In this document: positions 24,169-32,865 of the stretch, one piece after another
How the letters are laid out: every line of letters starts with the position of its first letter
Numbering within the stretch: position 1 is the stretch's first letter
Source of the DNA: Nanobdellota archaeon
GTDB taxonomy: Archaea > Nanobdellota > Nanobdellia > Pacearchaeales > GW2011-AR1
Length of the DNA: 64,000 nucleotides
Direction of reading: 5' to 3'
Assembly (NCBI GenBank): GCA_030698805.1
Contig: JAUYMA010000009.1
Coordinates: forward strand, 62,001-126,000
The notes under the pieces: generated by a model
Told to the model about the DNA's origin: nothing
Databases searched by the model: none
What the model saw: the letters and a program-made list of their open reading frames with translations, nothing else
Program-made: the position numbers and the translations under genes

Positions 24169-24546
24169 ATGGGCAAATTTCCAATTATAGTGGCTATTGT
24201 AGTTCTAGTCGTTGGAATTATCAGCGTGGCCATTTTTTACATGAATGATAATGTGGAAATTCATGAGGAAATCTCTTTTGAGAGTACAGAATTAGGAATT
24301 TATAAGGTAAACATCCAAAACTTTGATTATAGTCCCAGAGAAGTGAGGATTCAAAGAGGGGAAAGCGTAGTTTGGACCAATAAGGATTCTGTTGGACACA
24401 CAGTTACTTCTTCTTCAGGCAATGAAATAGACTCTCCTTTATTGGGCCTGGGACAAAATTACTCCAAAACATTTACTGAAGCTGGAGAATATAGCTATTA
24501 TTGCTCACCTCATCCAAACATGCAGGGAAAAGTTATTGTTTCTTAA
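24169..24546 (+). CDS. Membrane-anchored cupredoxin (plastocyanin/azurin-like)
   Basis: An N-terminal helix (residues 4-26) anchors a blue-copper domain: PREVRIQRGESVVWTNKD, GHTVTSS with the first His ligand, and YSYYCSPHPNMQGKVIV with Cys, His and Met ligands. All four type 1 copper ligands are present. It would carry single electrons outside the membrane. The gap to the divergent MutS-like start is just eight bases, so the promoter must lie inside that gene. It converges on the SPOUT methyltransferase gene with a 14-base overlap. Confidence 0.92.
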   Translation: MGKFPIIVAIVVLVVGIISVAIFYMNDNVEIHEEISFESTELGIYKVNIQNFDYSPREVRIQRGESVVWTNKDSVGHTVTSSSGNEIDSPLLGLGQNYSKTFTEAGEYSYYCSPHPNMQGKVIVS

Positions 24547-25096
24547 GAAAATTTACTAGTTCAGGACTTATTAACGGCTTTCCATCCACTAAGGTATATC
24601 TATAAGGCAATATTGTTGATTCTATGTCATTTATGTCTATCTCTAGCTCATCTTGAAACTTGAGATCCGCAAGGTTCTTGCCTTCAATGATTTGTTTGGT
24701 AACATATACTGCGTTATCTGTGGACATTTGTTCCTTTCCTATATTGAAGGCTTGTGTGCCTTCTAGAAAAGGAGTTAGTTCTTCTTGAGTGCGTTTTTTT
24801 GGAGGGTAGTCTCCTAAAATACCTCCAAAAATGAAATGTTGGAATTCCTTCGATTTTCTCGGAGTTAATAGATTGGGAGATTCAGGATCTAAGACACAAG
24901 AATCCTCTAATTTTAGATCTTTTACGGATTCTAGGATTACTTTTCCATAACCTTCTAGCTTTCTTTGATCTTTTTTCTTAATATTAGTAAACCATAAGTT
25001 GTTTGGTCCGACTATCTTTGAGATATGCTTGTATTCAATTATGCACCATGGCCAGAGTTCAGGCTCCAAGTGCTCTATTATAAAGATTGATTTCAT
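24533..25096 (-). CDS. SPOUT methyltransferase, Sfm1-like (RNA_Me_trans family)
   Basis: The N-terminus FIIEHLEPELWPWCIIEYKHI is the opening of the DUF431/Sfm1 family, a SPOUT-class SAM-dependent methyltransferase. FGGILGDYPPKKRTQEEL and MSTDNAVYVTKQIIEG are the knot and SAM-binding segments. Yeast Sfm1 methylates ribosomal protein uS3 (Rps3) on arginine; archaeal homologues were first labelled as RNA methyltransferases. Length 187 fits. Target in this organism is not certain. Its last 14 bases overlap the cupredoxin 3' end. Confidence 0.82.
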   Translation of the reverse strand: MKSIFIIEHLEPELWPWCIIEYKHISKIVGPNNLWFTNIKKKDQRKLEGYGKVILESVKDLKLEDSCVLDPESPNLLTPRKSKEFQHFIFGGILGDYPPKKRTQEELTPFLEGTQAFNIGKEQMSTDNAVYVTKQIIEGKNLADLKFQDELEIDINDIESTILPYRYTLVDGKPLISPELVNFLKKQ

Positions 25097-25146
25097 AATC
25101 TTAGGAATAAAATAAGGTTAATAAATATAAGGTGAGAGGGCTTTTT

Positions 25147-25467
25147 ATGAGGAATGCTAAATTATATCAGGTAGTCAAGAGGGAAGTAGTGGACTTTTCC
25201 ACTCGAGAATTCAGCCTTTATGAAGAGGTTTCTAAGAAATATCAGTTTAGAGATTCTAAAAAGAGAGTCATCGGAATTTCAGAGCTTCAATTATTCTTTG
25301 ATTTTTATGAAGCTTCTAATGAGGAGGTTTATACTCTATGTGACTTAAACTATTCTCATTTAAAGGACATTTTACTGGAAACTGAAGGAGATTTTGATAT
25401 ATTTCAGAGCGGTGGCAAGCAATTTTTAATGGGAAGGCGTGAAAGAGATTTAATGGTTGTTGAATAA
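25147..25467 (+). CDS. Hypothetical protein, 106 residues
   Basis: A small soluble protein starting MRNAKLYQVVKREVVDFST. I prefer the ATG at 25147 over an in-frame GTG at 25132, because the TATA-like ATAAATATAA at 25119-25129 would give a leaderless start there. The sequence is strand-helix alternating with a Tyr/Phe-rich middle (ELQLFFDFYEASNEEVYTLC). No family is recognised. It precedes tRNA-Ala. Confidence 0.6.
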   Translation: MRNAKLYQVVKREVVDFSTREFSLYEEVSKKYQFRDSKKRVIGISELQLFFDFYEASNEEVYTLCDLNYSHLKDILLETEGDFDIFQSGGKQFLMGRRERDLMVVE

Positions 25468-25503
25468 GTTTAATTTAAATATGGATTTTCTTTCAATTCT
25501 ACA

Positions 25504-25574
25504 GGGCCCATAGTATAGTGGTAATACGCCCCGTTCGCAACGAGGCGACCCGAGTTCGATTCTCGGTGGGTCCA
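25504..25574 (+). tRNA. tRNA-Ala (anticodon CGC)
   Basis: Acceptor GGGCCCA pairs with TGGGTCC, producing the G3-U70 pair that identifies alanine tRNA. D stem GTAT/ATAC, anticodon loop TTCGCAA (CGC), and T arm CCGAG-TTCGATT-CTCGG are intact, and the discriminator is A. The anticodon stem CCCCG/CGAGG has one C-A mismatch at 29-41. There is no intron and no encoded CCA. Confidence 0.94.
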
Positions 25575-25636
25575 TTGGTTTATCAAAAGAATTATTTTTT
25601 TATTCTAATTTATCTTGTTTATTGAAATTATAAGAT

Positions 25637-26446
25637 CTAATTATAAGCATATGTTGTTCGGTGATCTATGAAAAGAGTCTTTACATTCTTGTAATGCTGG
25701 TGGAAAAATGGCTCTAATATTTTCCAGGTGGGAACTCCATGGACCATATGATAAGAAGCGATAATAAATGAAGGATGGGTTTCTTGTATTAATCTTCTTG
25801 CTCCCTGAACTGCATTTAATTCTGTTCCTTCTATATCCATTTTTATCACATCTATATTTTTTCCTCCTGAAAATTCGTCTAAAGAAGTTGTTTCTACTTT
25901 TAATGAGGTATGCCCATAGCGATGTTCATTGAAACGTACATCATACAAGCCCCCATGGCCTTTAAAGAATGTTATCCCTCTTCTTGAATCATTCAATCCT
26001 AATGGTACTATCTCAACGTTATGAGTTGCATTATTTGCTTTTAACATTTCTTCTAAGTAAGATCTTCGCTCAGGGTCTGGTTCAAATGCATAGACTCTGC
26101 CAGTGGGCCCAATTATTTGTGAAGCAAGGACTGTGAAATCACCTGGCGCCGCTCCAGCATCGATTATTGTTTGACCTTCTTTTAAAAGAGAAACTTGGAA
26201 GTAGCCAGGCATTTCTATATGCGCAGATAATGGTCTTACTTTCTCATAATCTGGAAAGATAATTTGCCTACCTGCAAGATTGCCATTTAGCCTTAAAGTT
26301 GCTGATCCATTATTTATATCATAAAAGCGTGCCGCTAACCTTCTCTCTACAGCCCATTTTATTTGCCTTAATTTTAATGCCAACTTGGATTCGGGAATAA
26401 ATTTCTTAACAGCAGAGAAAGCAGTTTTTTTCAAGAATGTTTTCAT
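25637..26446 (-). CDS. FkbM-family methyltransferase
   Basis: The 269-residue protein has the class I methyltransferase motif TIIDAGAAPGDFTVLAS, then VYAFEPDPERRSYLEEM (motif II) and the FkbM signature IDVIKMDIEGTELNAVQGA. FkbM enzymes O-methylate sugars or polyketides; in archaea they often modify surface glycans. It lies beside a cluster of secreted and anchored proteins (26.5-30.2 kb), so glycan methylation is a reasonable guess. Confidence 0.9.
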   Translation of the reverse strand: MKTFLKKTAFSAVKKFIPESKLALKLRQIKWAVERRLAARFYDINNGSATLRLNGNLAGRQIIFPDYEKVRPLSAHIEMPGYFQVSLLKEGQTIIDAGAAPGDFTVLASQIIGPTGRVYAFEPDPERRSYLEEMLKANNATHNVEIVPLGLNDSRRGITFFKGHGGLYDVRFNEHRYGHTSLKVETTSLDEFSGGKNIDVIKMDIEGTELNAVQGARRLIQETHPSFIIASYHMVHGVPTWKILEPFFHQHYKNVKTLFIDHRTTYAYN

Positions 26447-26503
26447 ACCTCTGAATATATTAAATAATTAAAAGGTTTATTATAGTCTAATATAGGCAAT
26501 TAT

Positions 26504-27883
26504 TTATTCGCTTCTGAAACTATCCGCCACAAAGAAAGTTCTGTTTGAGTGAATATGGTGTGTCTTGCCTTCTCTAGAGAATGTTGCTGTCGCAGGAGGA
26601 AGCTCAAATTTACCTACTATTTTTACTTTGGAATAGATTATATAAGAGAATACTCTTTCTTCTCCAGCATTTAATCTTTCAATATCCCAGAATAATCTTC
26701 TTGTGGAATGGTCTATTTTATTAGGTTTACTGCCGAATTTTTCATACAAAGTAGTCATTCCTGGAAGCTTGTCTATTATCTGAATATCCTCTACGAATCT
26801 TCTGGCTTTTATATGGACTCTTATTTTAAGAGCAAATTCTCCCCCTTTTGTCTTAACATATGAAACCCTTTTTGTGAGAACTACATTAGTTCTGGTATAT
26901 GAATAAATAAGCAGGACAATTATGATTATGAATATAATAAATAAGAATGGGAGAGTATAATTGGTGGTTGTGCTTACGCTAAGTTTTTCTGCAGGTTCTA
27001 ATCTTTTCTCCCAAGTATAAGTAACTAAGAATCCTGACCTTTCAGTTTTGATAGGGTCTAAGGAATGCATCGTGAAAAGCCTGCTGAATATGTCCTTGCT
27101 CATAGTTATTTGAACGGTAGCAGGAACGTTGCCCTCGTTTGTTTTTTCGATTACTCTTTTTCTAATTATAACCCCTTCTTTTCCTTCCCTAACTTTAATA
27201 TCCTCTTTTTGCACGTAGCTAAATGAAGAATCAAAGTTTGCATTGGTGTTTCTGGCTAGTGCTTCAGTCTTTAATACATAAGATCCTGCAGGAATTTCCC
27301 CAATATTCTGCTTATTTATTGGCAAACTCACTGTTATTTCCTCGTTGGGCTTTAACGAAAGTGTTTTTTCACCTTCAAAGAAAGAAGAGGATAATTTCAC
27401 AGTTATATCATTCAAGTAAGCATCATGTAGGTTCTTTACAATAATTTTTGCTTCTTTGTCGCCATAGTTCAAGTCTAGAGTTCTGAAGGAGAGTGCATCT
27501 TCTAATGCAACAATGTTTATTTTAAGATAATCAGTTATTACTCGGCCTGCTTTATCTCTTATCTTATATTCAAAGTTATATGTGCCCTTTTGTCTTTTTA
27601 GGACCTCGCTTGGATATGCCTTTATCTCTAAAGTATTTGGCCCTTCTTTTATTGCTACTTCTCTATAAGGTTCGATAACCATTCCTGCCAAGGCAAAGAT
27701 TTCAATTTCATCATTCTCTGTAGAGTTAATTATCAGGTTAAAAATAGCAGAATTGTTCGATTCTACTAAAACACTCGAAGCTTTAGGCTCTACTGTAACT
27801 GAAGTCACTTGGGCCAGAGAAAAAGGCATAAATAGCAGGGACAAGCATAAAATGCTTAGAATTAACAACTCTTTTTTGCTCAT
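26504..27883 (-). CDS. Membrane-anchored extracellular beta-sandwich protein
   Basis: The 459-residue protein has a signal peptide (LLILSILCLSLLFMPFSLAQ), roughly 285 residues of Ig-like beta-rich extracellular sequence with NxS/T sequons (for example NNSA, NSTEN), one transmembrane helix near residues 310-330 (FLFIIFIIIIVLLIYSY), and a C-terminal beta domain with DIQIIDKLPGMTTLYEKFG that resembles DUF11-type repeats. The topology suggests a surface structural or export-linked protein. No catalytic motif is visible. Confidence 0.8.
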   Translation of the reverse strand: MSKKELLILSILCLSLLFMPFSLAQVTSVTVEPKASSVLVESNNSAIFNLIINSTENDEIEIFALAGMVIEPYREVAIKEGPNTLEIKAYPSEVLKRQKGTYNFEYKIRDKAGRVITDYLKINIVALEDALSFRTLDLNYGDKEAKIIVKNLHDAYLNDITVKLSSSFFEGEKTLSLKPNEEITVSLPINKQNIGEIPAGSYVLKTEALARNTNANFDSSFSYVQKEDIKVREGKEGVIIRKRVIEKTNEGNVPATVQITMSKDIFSRLFTMHSLDPIKTERSGFLVTYTWEKRLEPAEKLSVSTTTNYTLPFLFIIFIIIIVLLIYSYTRTNVVLTKRVSYVKTKGGEFALKIRVHIKARRFVEDIQIIDKLPGMTTLYEKFGSKPNKIDHSTRRLFWDIERLNAGEERVFSYIIYSKVKIVGKFELPPATATFSREGKTHHIHSNRTFFVADSFRSE

Positions 27884-27939
27884 GAGAAAAATAGAGGGGC
27901 CTGTTATATAAATATTTGTATTTTTTATTTAATAGTCTT

Positions 27940-28440
27940 CTATCCTCTACCTGAAAGTTCAAGAAAAGACTTTAATTCATCCTTAAAGGTTTTTACATCA
28001 GAGACTAATTTATCCTTAGTGTCATCCACCCTTTTCGGGATTACATACTTGTTATATAAGTCTCTCATGAATCTCCAGGAAGGGGTTGCATCCCATTTGC
28101 TATCCGGATCCCGTACGAGTGTTCCTTTCACTTCAACAGAAACAAAGCCCCTATTGCTTTTGCTTTTCTTTCCATCAATTTCAATCTCAACTTCTTTTAA
28201 TCCTCCAATGATAAATTTTAGCCCTATTTCTACTTTAAAGTAATCTGAGAAAGATTTAGTGGCCTTCCATTCAAAGTAAATGTCTTTTGCATCTCCAACT
28301 ATCTTCTCCCCATATTTTTCTTCAACTACCGAATAATTCTCATTCTTGAACCATCCATAAGCATAGCTGTAGAATGCTTTAAAATCGAAAACCCCTGTAT
28401 TCTCTACCTTCTCTTTTATAATCTGTTCTTTTTCACTCAT
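27940..28440 (-). CDS. Hypothetical protein, 166 residues
   Basis: A soluble, charged protein with the pattern FDFKAFYSYAYGWFKNENYS, then EWKATKSFSDYFKVEIGLKF and strand-rich EVEIEIDGKKSKSNRGFVSVEVKG, and a helical C-terminus (PKRVDDTKDKLVSDVKTFKDEL). I recall similar hypothetical proteins in DPANN genomes but no function. It lies 57 bases downstream of the surface protein gene's start side, on the same strand, as a separate unit. Confidence 0.65.
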   Translation of the reverse strand: MSEKEQIIKEKVENTGVFDFKAFYSYAYGWFKNENYSVVEEKYGEKIVGDAKDIYFEWKATKSFSDYFKVEIGLKFIIGGLKEVEIEIDGKKSKSNRGFVSVEVKGTLVRDPDSKWDATPSWRFMRDLYNKYVIPKRVDDTKDKLVSDVKTFKDELKSFLELSGRG

Positions 28441-28552
28441 AACCTTATCTTAAGAATTGGGGAAGGTCATATTTAAATATTACTCCTTAATTTAAGGATA
28501 TTTCCATATAAGAATATTTATAAGCTCGAGAGATTATTAATTTCGTGTTAAA

Positions 28553-29260
28553 ATGAAAGAGGCACATGCAGAAATAGGGAATACTGAGAAGATTGTGGTA
28601 ACTCTCTCTACGCTCATTGCTCTTCTTTCTGTCGTATTTTTCGTTCTTACTGTTTTCTTTCCAGGAAGCCTGAGCAAAATAGGATTTACTGGATATGCGA
28701 CTGCAGGCAATACCACTTCAGGCATAGTAAATTTAACTGTGCAGCAAGGCCTTGTTATAAACTTCACAACAGACATTATTGATTGGGGTGCTGGAAGTGT
28801 GAATTTGGGAGCTTTAAATGCAACTTTAGATACTTCGAGAGTGGGAGCTGAAAAAAGAGTATTAAACGGCAATTGGAGTATGTTTAATGGTTCTACTAAT
28901 TATAATAGGACTAATGGCCTAGTCTTACAGAATATCGGAAACGTAAACGCTACTATCTACCTAAAAACAGGTAAAAATGCTTCATCTTTCTTAGGGGGTA
29001 CCTCTCCTTCTTATCAATATAATGTTACGAATAACGAAACTGGAAGCTGCGGACAAAGCAATGCCACCGCAGGCAACGCTACTCTTGGCCTTTATTACGA
29101 GGTAAACGCTACAAATGGGGATGGGACTAAAATCTGTGATTGGTTTAACTTTGATGACGCTAAGGATGCTTTAAGGATACACGTTTTACTGAGAGTACCT
29201 TCAGACTCTAAGACCAGTAATCTTCAAGATACTATAACCGCAACAGCAGTAGCATCTTAA
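28553..29260 (+). CDS. Sequon-rich secreted protein with N-terminal anchor
   Basis: A 235-residue protein with an N-terminal hydrophobic helix (residues 15-38, VVTLSTLIALLSVVFFVLTV) and a beta-rich extracellular part containing more than a dozen N-x-S/T sequons, for example NTTSG, NATLD, NGSTN, NATIY. Two cysteines (SCG and KICDW) may form a disulfide. The N-terminus before the helix is charged (HAEIGNTEK), as in some archaeal pilins and TasA-like fibre proteins, but no prepilin site is clear. A heavily N-glycosylated surface component is likely. Confidence 0.75.
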   Translation: MKEAHAEIGNTEKIVVTLSTLIALLSVVFFVLTVFFPGSLSKIGFTGYATAGNTTSGIVNLTVQQGLVINFTTDIIDWGAGSVNLGALNATLDTSRVGAEKRVLNGNWSMFNGSTNYNRTNGLVLQNIGNVNATIYLKTGKNASSFLGGTSPSYQYNVTNNETGSCGQSNATAGNATLGLYYEVNATNGDGTKICDWFNFDDAKDALRIHVLLRVPSDSKTSNLQDTITATAVAS

Positions 29261-30201
29261 TCTTCCTCTTCTAATAAGAATATCTCTGCTGCGTTATTTT
29301 CATATGATATCTCTTCATTGTTTCCTTCATACGAAGTAAAGAATTTTATTGAACTTTCTGATTTTTTTATTCTGAGATTCTGGACTTCCAAGGTGCTGAT
29401 CATCCCAGGCTGCATTGACCCCAGGCTATAATTGGCTATTCTGGTGGATCCTGAAAATACTTCGATTTTGGAATCTTTGGCTTCAGTATAGCCTATATTG
29501 ATTACCGCGATCTTGAAGGAGGCGCCATAGAACGATCGGCTAGCATTAATTCGGAGAATTGCCAGATCAGGCAAAGAATCGGGAGCATATAATCTATTTA
29601 ACTCATCAATTATATATTGATCTATTTGTTGATCGCAATTGGTTATTGGATACATTATGCTTCTTTTATCATTATTGTGGTCAAAACCTAGGACATGCAA
29701 TAACTCATGCAGCGCTAGCTTGGGTTCACTACATCTTTCATCTTTGAATAATGAAACTCTGCCTTTCAAAATAAGGTAACCAGTTGTTAAATTTCTAGCT
29801 TCAGTTGGTCCCCCCTCCCCTGCAATGAAAAATCTGGAGTCAGTTACTTCTTCTTGAGGCGAGGCATCAGTGCAAATTATCTCTATTTCAGCATTTGTTT
29901 TTGCTGGATAGAAACCTAGGATGGTTTTTTCATCTATTATCGATAGTGATTCTTGCACTTCTCTGCTCTTCTTCTCCCCGCATGCAGGTTCGATATAGTA
30001 ACTTATTTCTCTCTTTGCAAATCTCATATTGGGATAAAACTGGGAACTTTCAAATAACATTCCTTCTGAAATATTGCCTACAAAATTTGAGTAATTTTTT
30101 GTTTGGAGAGGGCCTATAGAAAGGTTTGACCAGAAGAAATATAGGCCAGTGGCTAAGAGGACACATAAAATAAATAAGATAGCCAGGTCTAAGATTTTCA
30201 T
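29257..30201 (-). CDS. Matrixin-like zinc metalloprotease with CARDB-like domain
   Basis: The 314-residue protein has a signal anchor (residues 5-25), a protease domain with LHELLHVLGFDHNNDKRSIMYP (HExxHxxGxxH zinc site and the Met-turn methionine), and a C-terminal beta domain (DLAILRINASRSFYGASFKI... IANYSLGSM) resembling CARDB. This places it in the metzincin/matrixin group acting outside the cell. It converges with the sequon-rich protein with a four-base overlap and sits in the surface cluster. Substrate is unknown; surface protein processing is plausible. Confidence 0.88.
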   Translation of the reverse strand: MKILDLAILFILCVLLATGLYFFWSNLSIGPLQTKNYSNFVGNISEGMLFESSQFYPNMRFAKREISYYIEPACGEKKSREVQESLSIIDEKTILGFYPAKTNAEIEIICTDASPQEEVTDSRFFIAGEGGPTEARNLTTGYLILKGRVSLFKDERCSEPKLALHELLHVLGFDHNNDKRSIMYPITNCDQQIDQYIIDELNRLYAPDSLPDLAILRINASRSFYGASFKIAVINIGYTEAKDSKIEVFSGSTRIANYSLGSMQPGMISTLEVQNLRIKKSESSIKFFTSYEGNNEEISYENNAAEIFLLEEED

Positions 30202-30279
30202 TATAACCTAAGTAAAACAAAATTTATAAATTGATCGTAGGACAGATATCTTTTTAATTGAGGGTTTGCATTTCTTAAT

Positions 30280-30693
30280 ATGGTTAACCGTATTAAATAT
30301 GAATTTTTAGATCATACTGCAGATATCAAAGTTAAAATATCCGGCAAAGATTTAACAGAGGTCTTTGAGAATTCTGTTTTAGCCCTATCTGAATATCTCT
30401 CTTCTGAGAAAAAGATTGAAAGTAAGAAAGTCAAGGTAATCAATGTCCAAGGCTCAGATACTTCTGCTTTGCTCTATAACTTTATTGAGGAAATCTTATA
30501 TCTCATAGATTCAGAAGGGTTTGCACCTGCACGGGCTAAAGTAATTTTAAGGGGGAATAATCTTCAGGCAGAGATATCAGGAGATACAACTTTACATTAT
30601 CACTTGCAACAAATTAAGGCGCCGACTTATGCTGAGATGGAAATTAAGAAAGACCAGGAAGGCTGGATTGCTCAATTTGTTTTAGATGTTTAA
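30280..30693 (+). CDS. Archaease
   Basis: KYEFLDHTADIKVKI at the N-terminus with the metal-binding Asp and His, then ISGDTTLHYHLQQIKAPTYAEMEIK and a C-terminal strand, match archaease. Archaease activates RtcB RNA ligase for multiple turnover and lets it use other NTPs. RtcB is in this window at 36024, about 5.3 kb away, and the intron-containing tRNA-Tyr at 41872 is a natural substrate for the pair. It is followed after 47 bases by a DHS-like gene. Confidence 0.95.
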   Translation: MVNRIKYEFLDHTADIKVKISGKDLTEVFENSVLALSEYLSSEKKIESKKVKVINVQGSDTSALLYNFIEEILYLIDSEGFAPARAKVILRGNNLQAEISGDTTLHYHLQQIKAPTYAEMEIKKDQEGWIAQFVLDV

Positions 30694-30740
30694 CATTCTA
30701 GCTTAGGTAGTTTTAAAAAGAAAAAGGTTTTGCTTCTAAA

Positions 30741-31712
30741 ATGTTTGCAAGGGAAAAAATAAAGACAAAATGCTTAAAAGAAAGGGAAAGTAAAACAGAC
30801 ATAAAGATTTCAGCCATAAATCCAGATAATAATTCTTATAAATTAGAGGATAAAAGAGTAGATCTTATTGCAGATGCTATTCTTGAGGCTAAAAGTGCTG
30901 GTAAGCCTGTAATAATGGCTTTTGGAGCCCATCTAGTAAAAAACTGCCTAGGTTTAGTTGTAAGAAGAATGATTGAAAAAGGATATTTAACGCATTTAGC
31001 TACAAATGGAGCAGGTTCAATACATGACTGGGAATTTGCCTTTCAGGGCAAAAGTGAAGAAGATGTAAGGAGATATATTTCTCAAGGGCAATTTGGAATC
31101 TGGGAGGAAACAGGGGGGAATATAAATAAAGCCCTCATATCCGGAGCTGCAGAAGGAAAAGGATATGGGGAGAGCGTGGCAGAGATGATCCATACTGATA
31201 AATTTACCAAGCATCCTTTCAAACAATACAGTATACAAGACGCTTGCTCTGCTTATAAAATACCTTTTACAGTACATCTTGGAATAGGATATGATATAAC
31301 TCATACTTATCCTGAATGCGATTTTGCGGCACTTGGAAAAACATCAGGAGTTGACTTTTTAAAATTTGTTGATAGTGTCTCTAATTTAAACGGCGGAGTT
31401 TATCTTTCTGTGGGTTCTTCAATCATGGCTCCCATGGTATTTGAGAAAGCTCTTTCCATGGCCCGGAATGTTTCTATCCAAGAGGGCCGGAATATAAACG
31501 ATTTCATGATTGTAGTCAATGATATTCAAGATGGAAATTGGGATTGGGGTTCTGGAAAAGAGCCAGATAAAGATGATCCGGCCTATTATCTTAGATTCTG
31601 TAAGAGCTTTGATAGAATGGGCGCTAGAGAAATGCATTATGTAGAGGCAGATAACCGGAAATTCCTATGTTCTTTATATAACTCTCTGGAGAGAAAACGC
31701 TCGGAAAAATAG
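30741..31712 (+). CDS. Deoxyhypusine synthase-like family protein
   Basis: LATNGAGSIHDWEFAF followed by VRRYISQGQFGIWEETGG, an NAD-site-like segment, and VYLSVGSSIMAPMVFEKAL place it in the DHS superfamily. The short SIHDWEFAF-type members, known also in bacteria, lack the classical lysine-containing motif EFDGSDSGARPDEAVSWGK; here the C-terminus is GSGKEPDKDDPAYYLRF instead. It is therefore unlikely to modify aIF5A in the usual way, and may be a related NAD-dependent enzyme. Length is 323 residues. It ends one base before the convergent Lrp gene. Confidence 0.7.
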   Translation: MFAREKIKTKCLKERESKTDIKISAINPDNNSYKLEDKRVDLIADAILEAKSAGKPVIMAFGAHLVKNCLGLVVRRMIEKGYLTHLATNGAGSIHDWEFAFQGKSEEDVRRYISQGQFGIWEETGGNINKALISGAAEGKGYGESVAEMIHTDKFTKHPFKQYSIQDACSAYKIPFTVHLGIGYDITHTYPECDFAALGKTSGVDFLKFVDSVSNLNGGVYLSVGSSIMAPMVFEKALSMARNVSIQEGRNINDFMIVVNDIQDGNWDWGSGKEPDKDDPAYYLRFCKSFDRMGAREMHYVEADNRKFLCSLYNSLERKRSEK

Positions 31713-31713
31713 A

Positions 31714-32745
31714 TTATTCTCTCATTTCTTCAGTCATGTAAGAATATTTGTATTCTCGGTAGGCAAATAGGACTTCGTAGGAAATAAGATATTCTGAGAA
31801 TTGGTCCTTTAGCTCTTTGATGAAATCATGAATTTCCTCTTGCCTTTCATGAAGGAAATAGATTAGATAGTCCCAAGTTCCAAACAGGGTGGTGGCCCAC
31901 ACAATCTGGCTATTGTTATGAGCATATTGTTGTATCTTTTCATCTACTACATTTGTTCTGTTATGGACTTTGATTAAAACAGTTTCTATAGATTTTCCCA
32001 TGGCGGCATAATCAATTACAGGTCTAAAACCTAGTATATAGTTGCCCCTTACTAACTTCTTAATTCTGTAAGCTACTGCGTCATTGGTAAGCTTGATCTT
32101 CTTTCCTATTTCTGATAAGGTAATCTGACAGTCTTGAGATAATAAATACAATATCGCTTTATCTTTTTTATCTACTTGATATTCTTGCTTTTCCAATAGA
32201 AATTGCTTAGTAAATGAGGGATCATTTCTAATATATTTTAAAGAAGGTAGTTTTTTATCCTCTAGATCTGGAAGCACTTTTCCTTTAATTGTTTTTAACA
32301 ATGCGGTTGGAACATAGTCTATAACTTCTAATCCTTGGATCATGTCTAGAAAATGTTTAAGGGCACTTCCAGCTTCAGAAGCCATGATGGACAACTCGTA
32401 ATTCCATTTACCGCTGTAATTGATTAAGGCATTTACCATTGGGCTGTTTTTGCATCTAGAAACTAATTCCTTTTCGGATCTTCCATTCTGAAGCATAAGA
32501 AAAAAGTGGTAAGATTGGTACCCTAATTTTCTTGCATTTATTACCGCCCTTGATCCCGCCAGGAGATGGTGCTTTTCCATCACTTTAATGCGATATTCTA
32601 CTGATTGCCTGGAGAGTTTTAGAACGTCTGCAATTTTGGATAAAGGTAGCCTAACGTTGTTACAAAGCAATGCGAGGATCTTTTCATCATTTTTATGTAA
32701 TATTACTTTATTTTTTATCTTTTCTTCTTCTTGCAGGACTCTCAT
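31714..32745 (-). CDS. Tandem Lrp/AsnC-type transcriptional regulator
   Basis: Residues 18-70 (KILALLCNNVRLPLSKIADV, then LSRQSVEYRIKVMEK) form one winged helix-turn-helix and a beta-rich domain follows. A second HTH begins at about 190 (KDKAILYLLSQDCQITLSEI, then LTNDAVAYRIKKL) with another RAM-like domain containing TTLFGTWDYLIYFL. The protein is thus two Lrp/AsnC units fused head to tail, 343 residues. Its promoter region shares 120 bases with the divergent 117-residue gene, where AAATAT/ATATTT inverted sequence and a TATA-like TTTAAATA are present. Confidence 0.88.
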   Translation of the reverse strand: MRVLQEEEKIKNKVILHKNDEKILALLCNNVRLPLSKIADVLKLSRQSVEYRIKVMEKHHLLAGSRAVINARKLGYQSYHFFLMLQNGRSEKELVSRCKNSPMVNALINYSGKWNYELSIMASEAGSALKHFLDMIQGLEVIDYVPTALLKTIKGKVLPDLEDKKLPSLKYIRNDPSFTKQFLLEKQEYQVDKKDKAILYLLSQDCQITLSEIGKKIKLTNDAVAYRIKKLVRGNYILGFRPVIDYAAMGKSIETVLIKVHNRTNVVDEKIQQYAHNNSQIVWATTLFGTWDYLIYFLHERQEEIHDFIKELKDQFSEYLISYEVLFAYREYKYSYMTEEMRE

Positions 32746-32865
32746 ATAGTAAATATACGTATTTTATTTAAATATTTTTGCTTTATTACTAAAAATAGCT
32801 TCTTCTATTTTATATATGTTAGTGCTTTTATCCTGGTAAGAACAATAACAAGGAGACAAAAGAAC

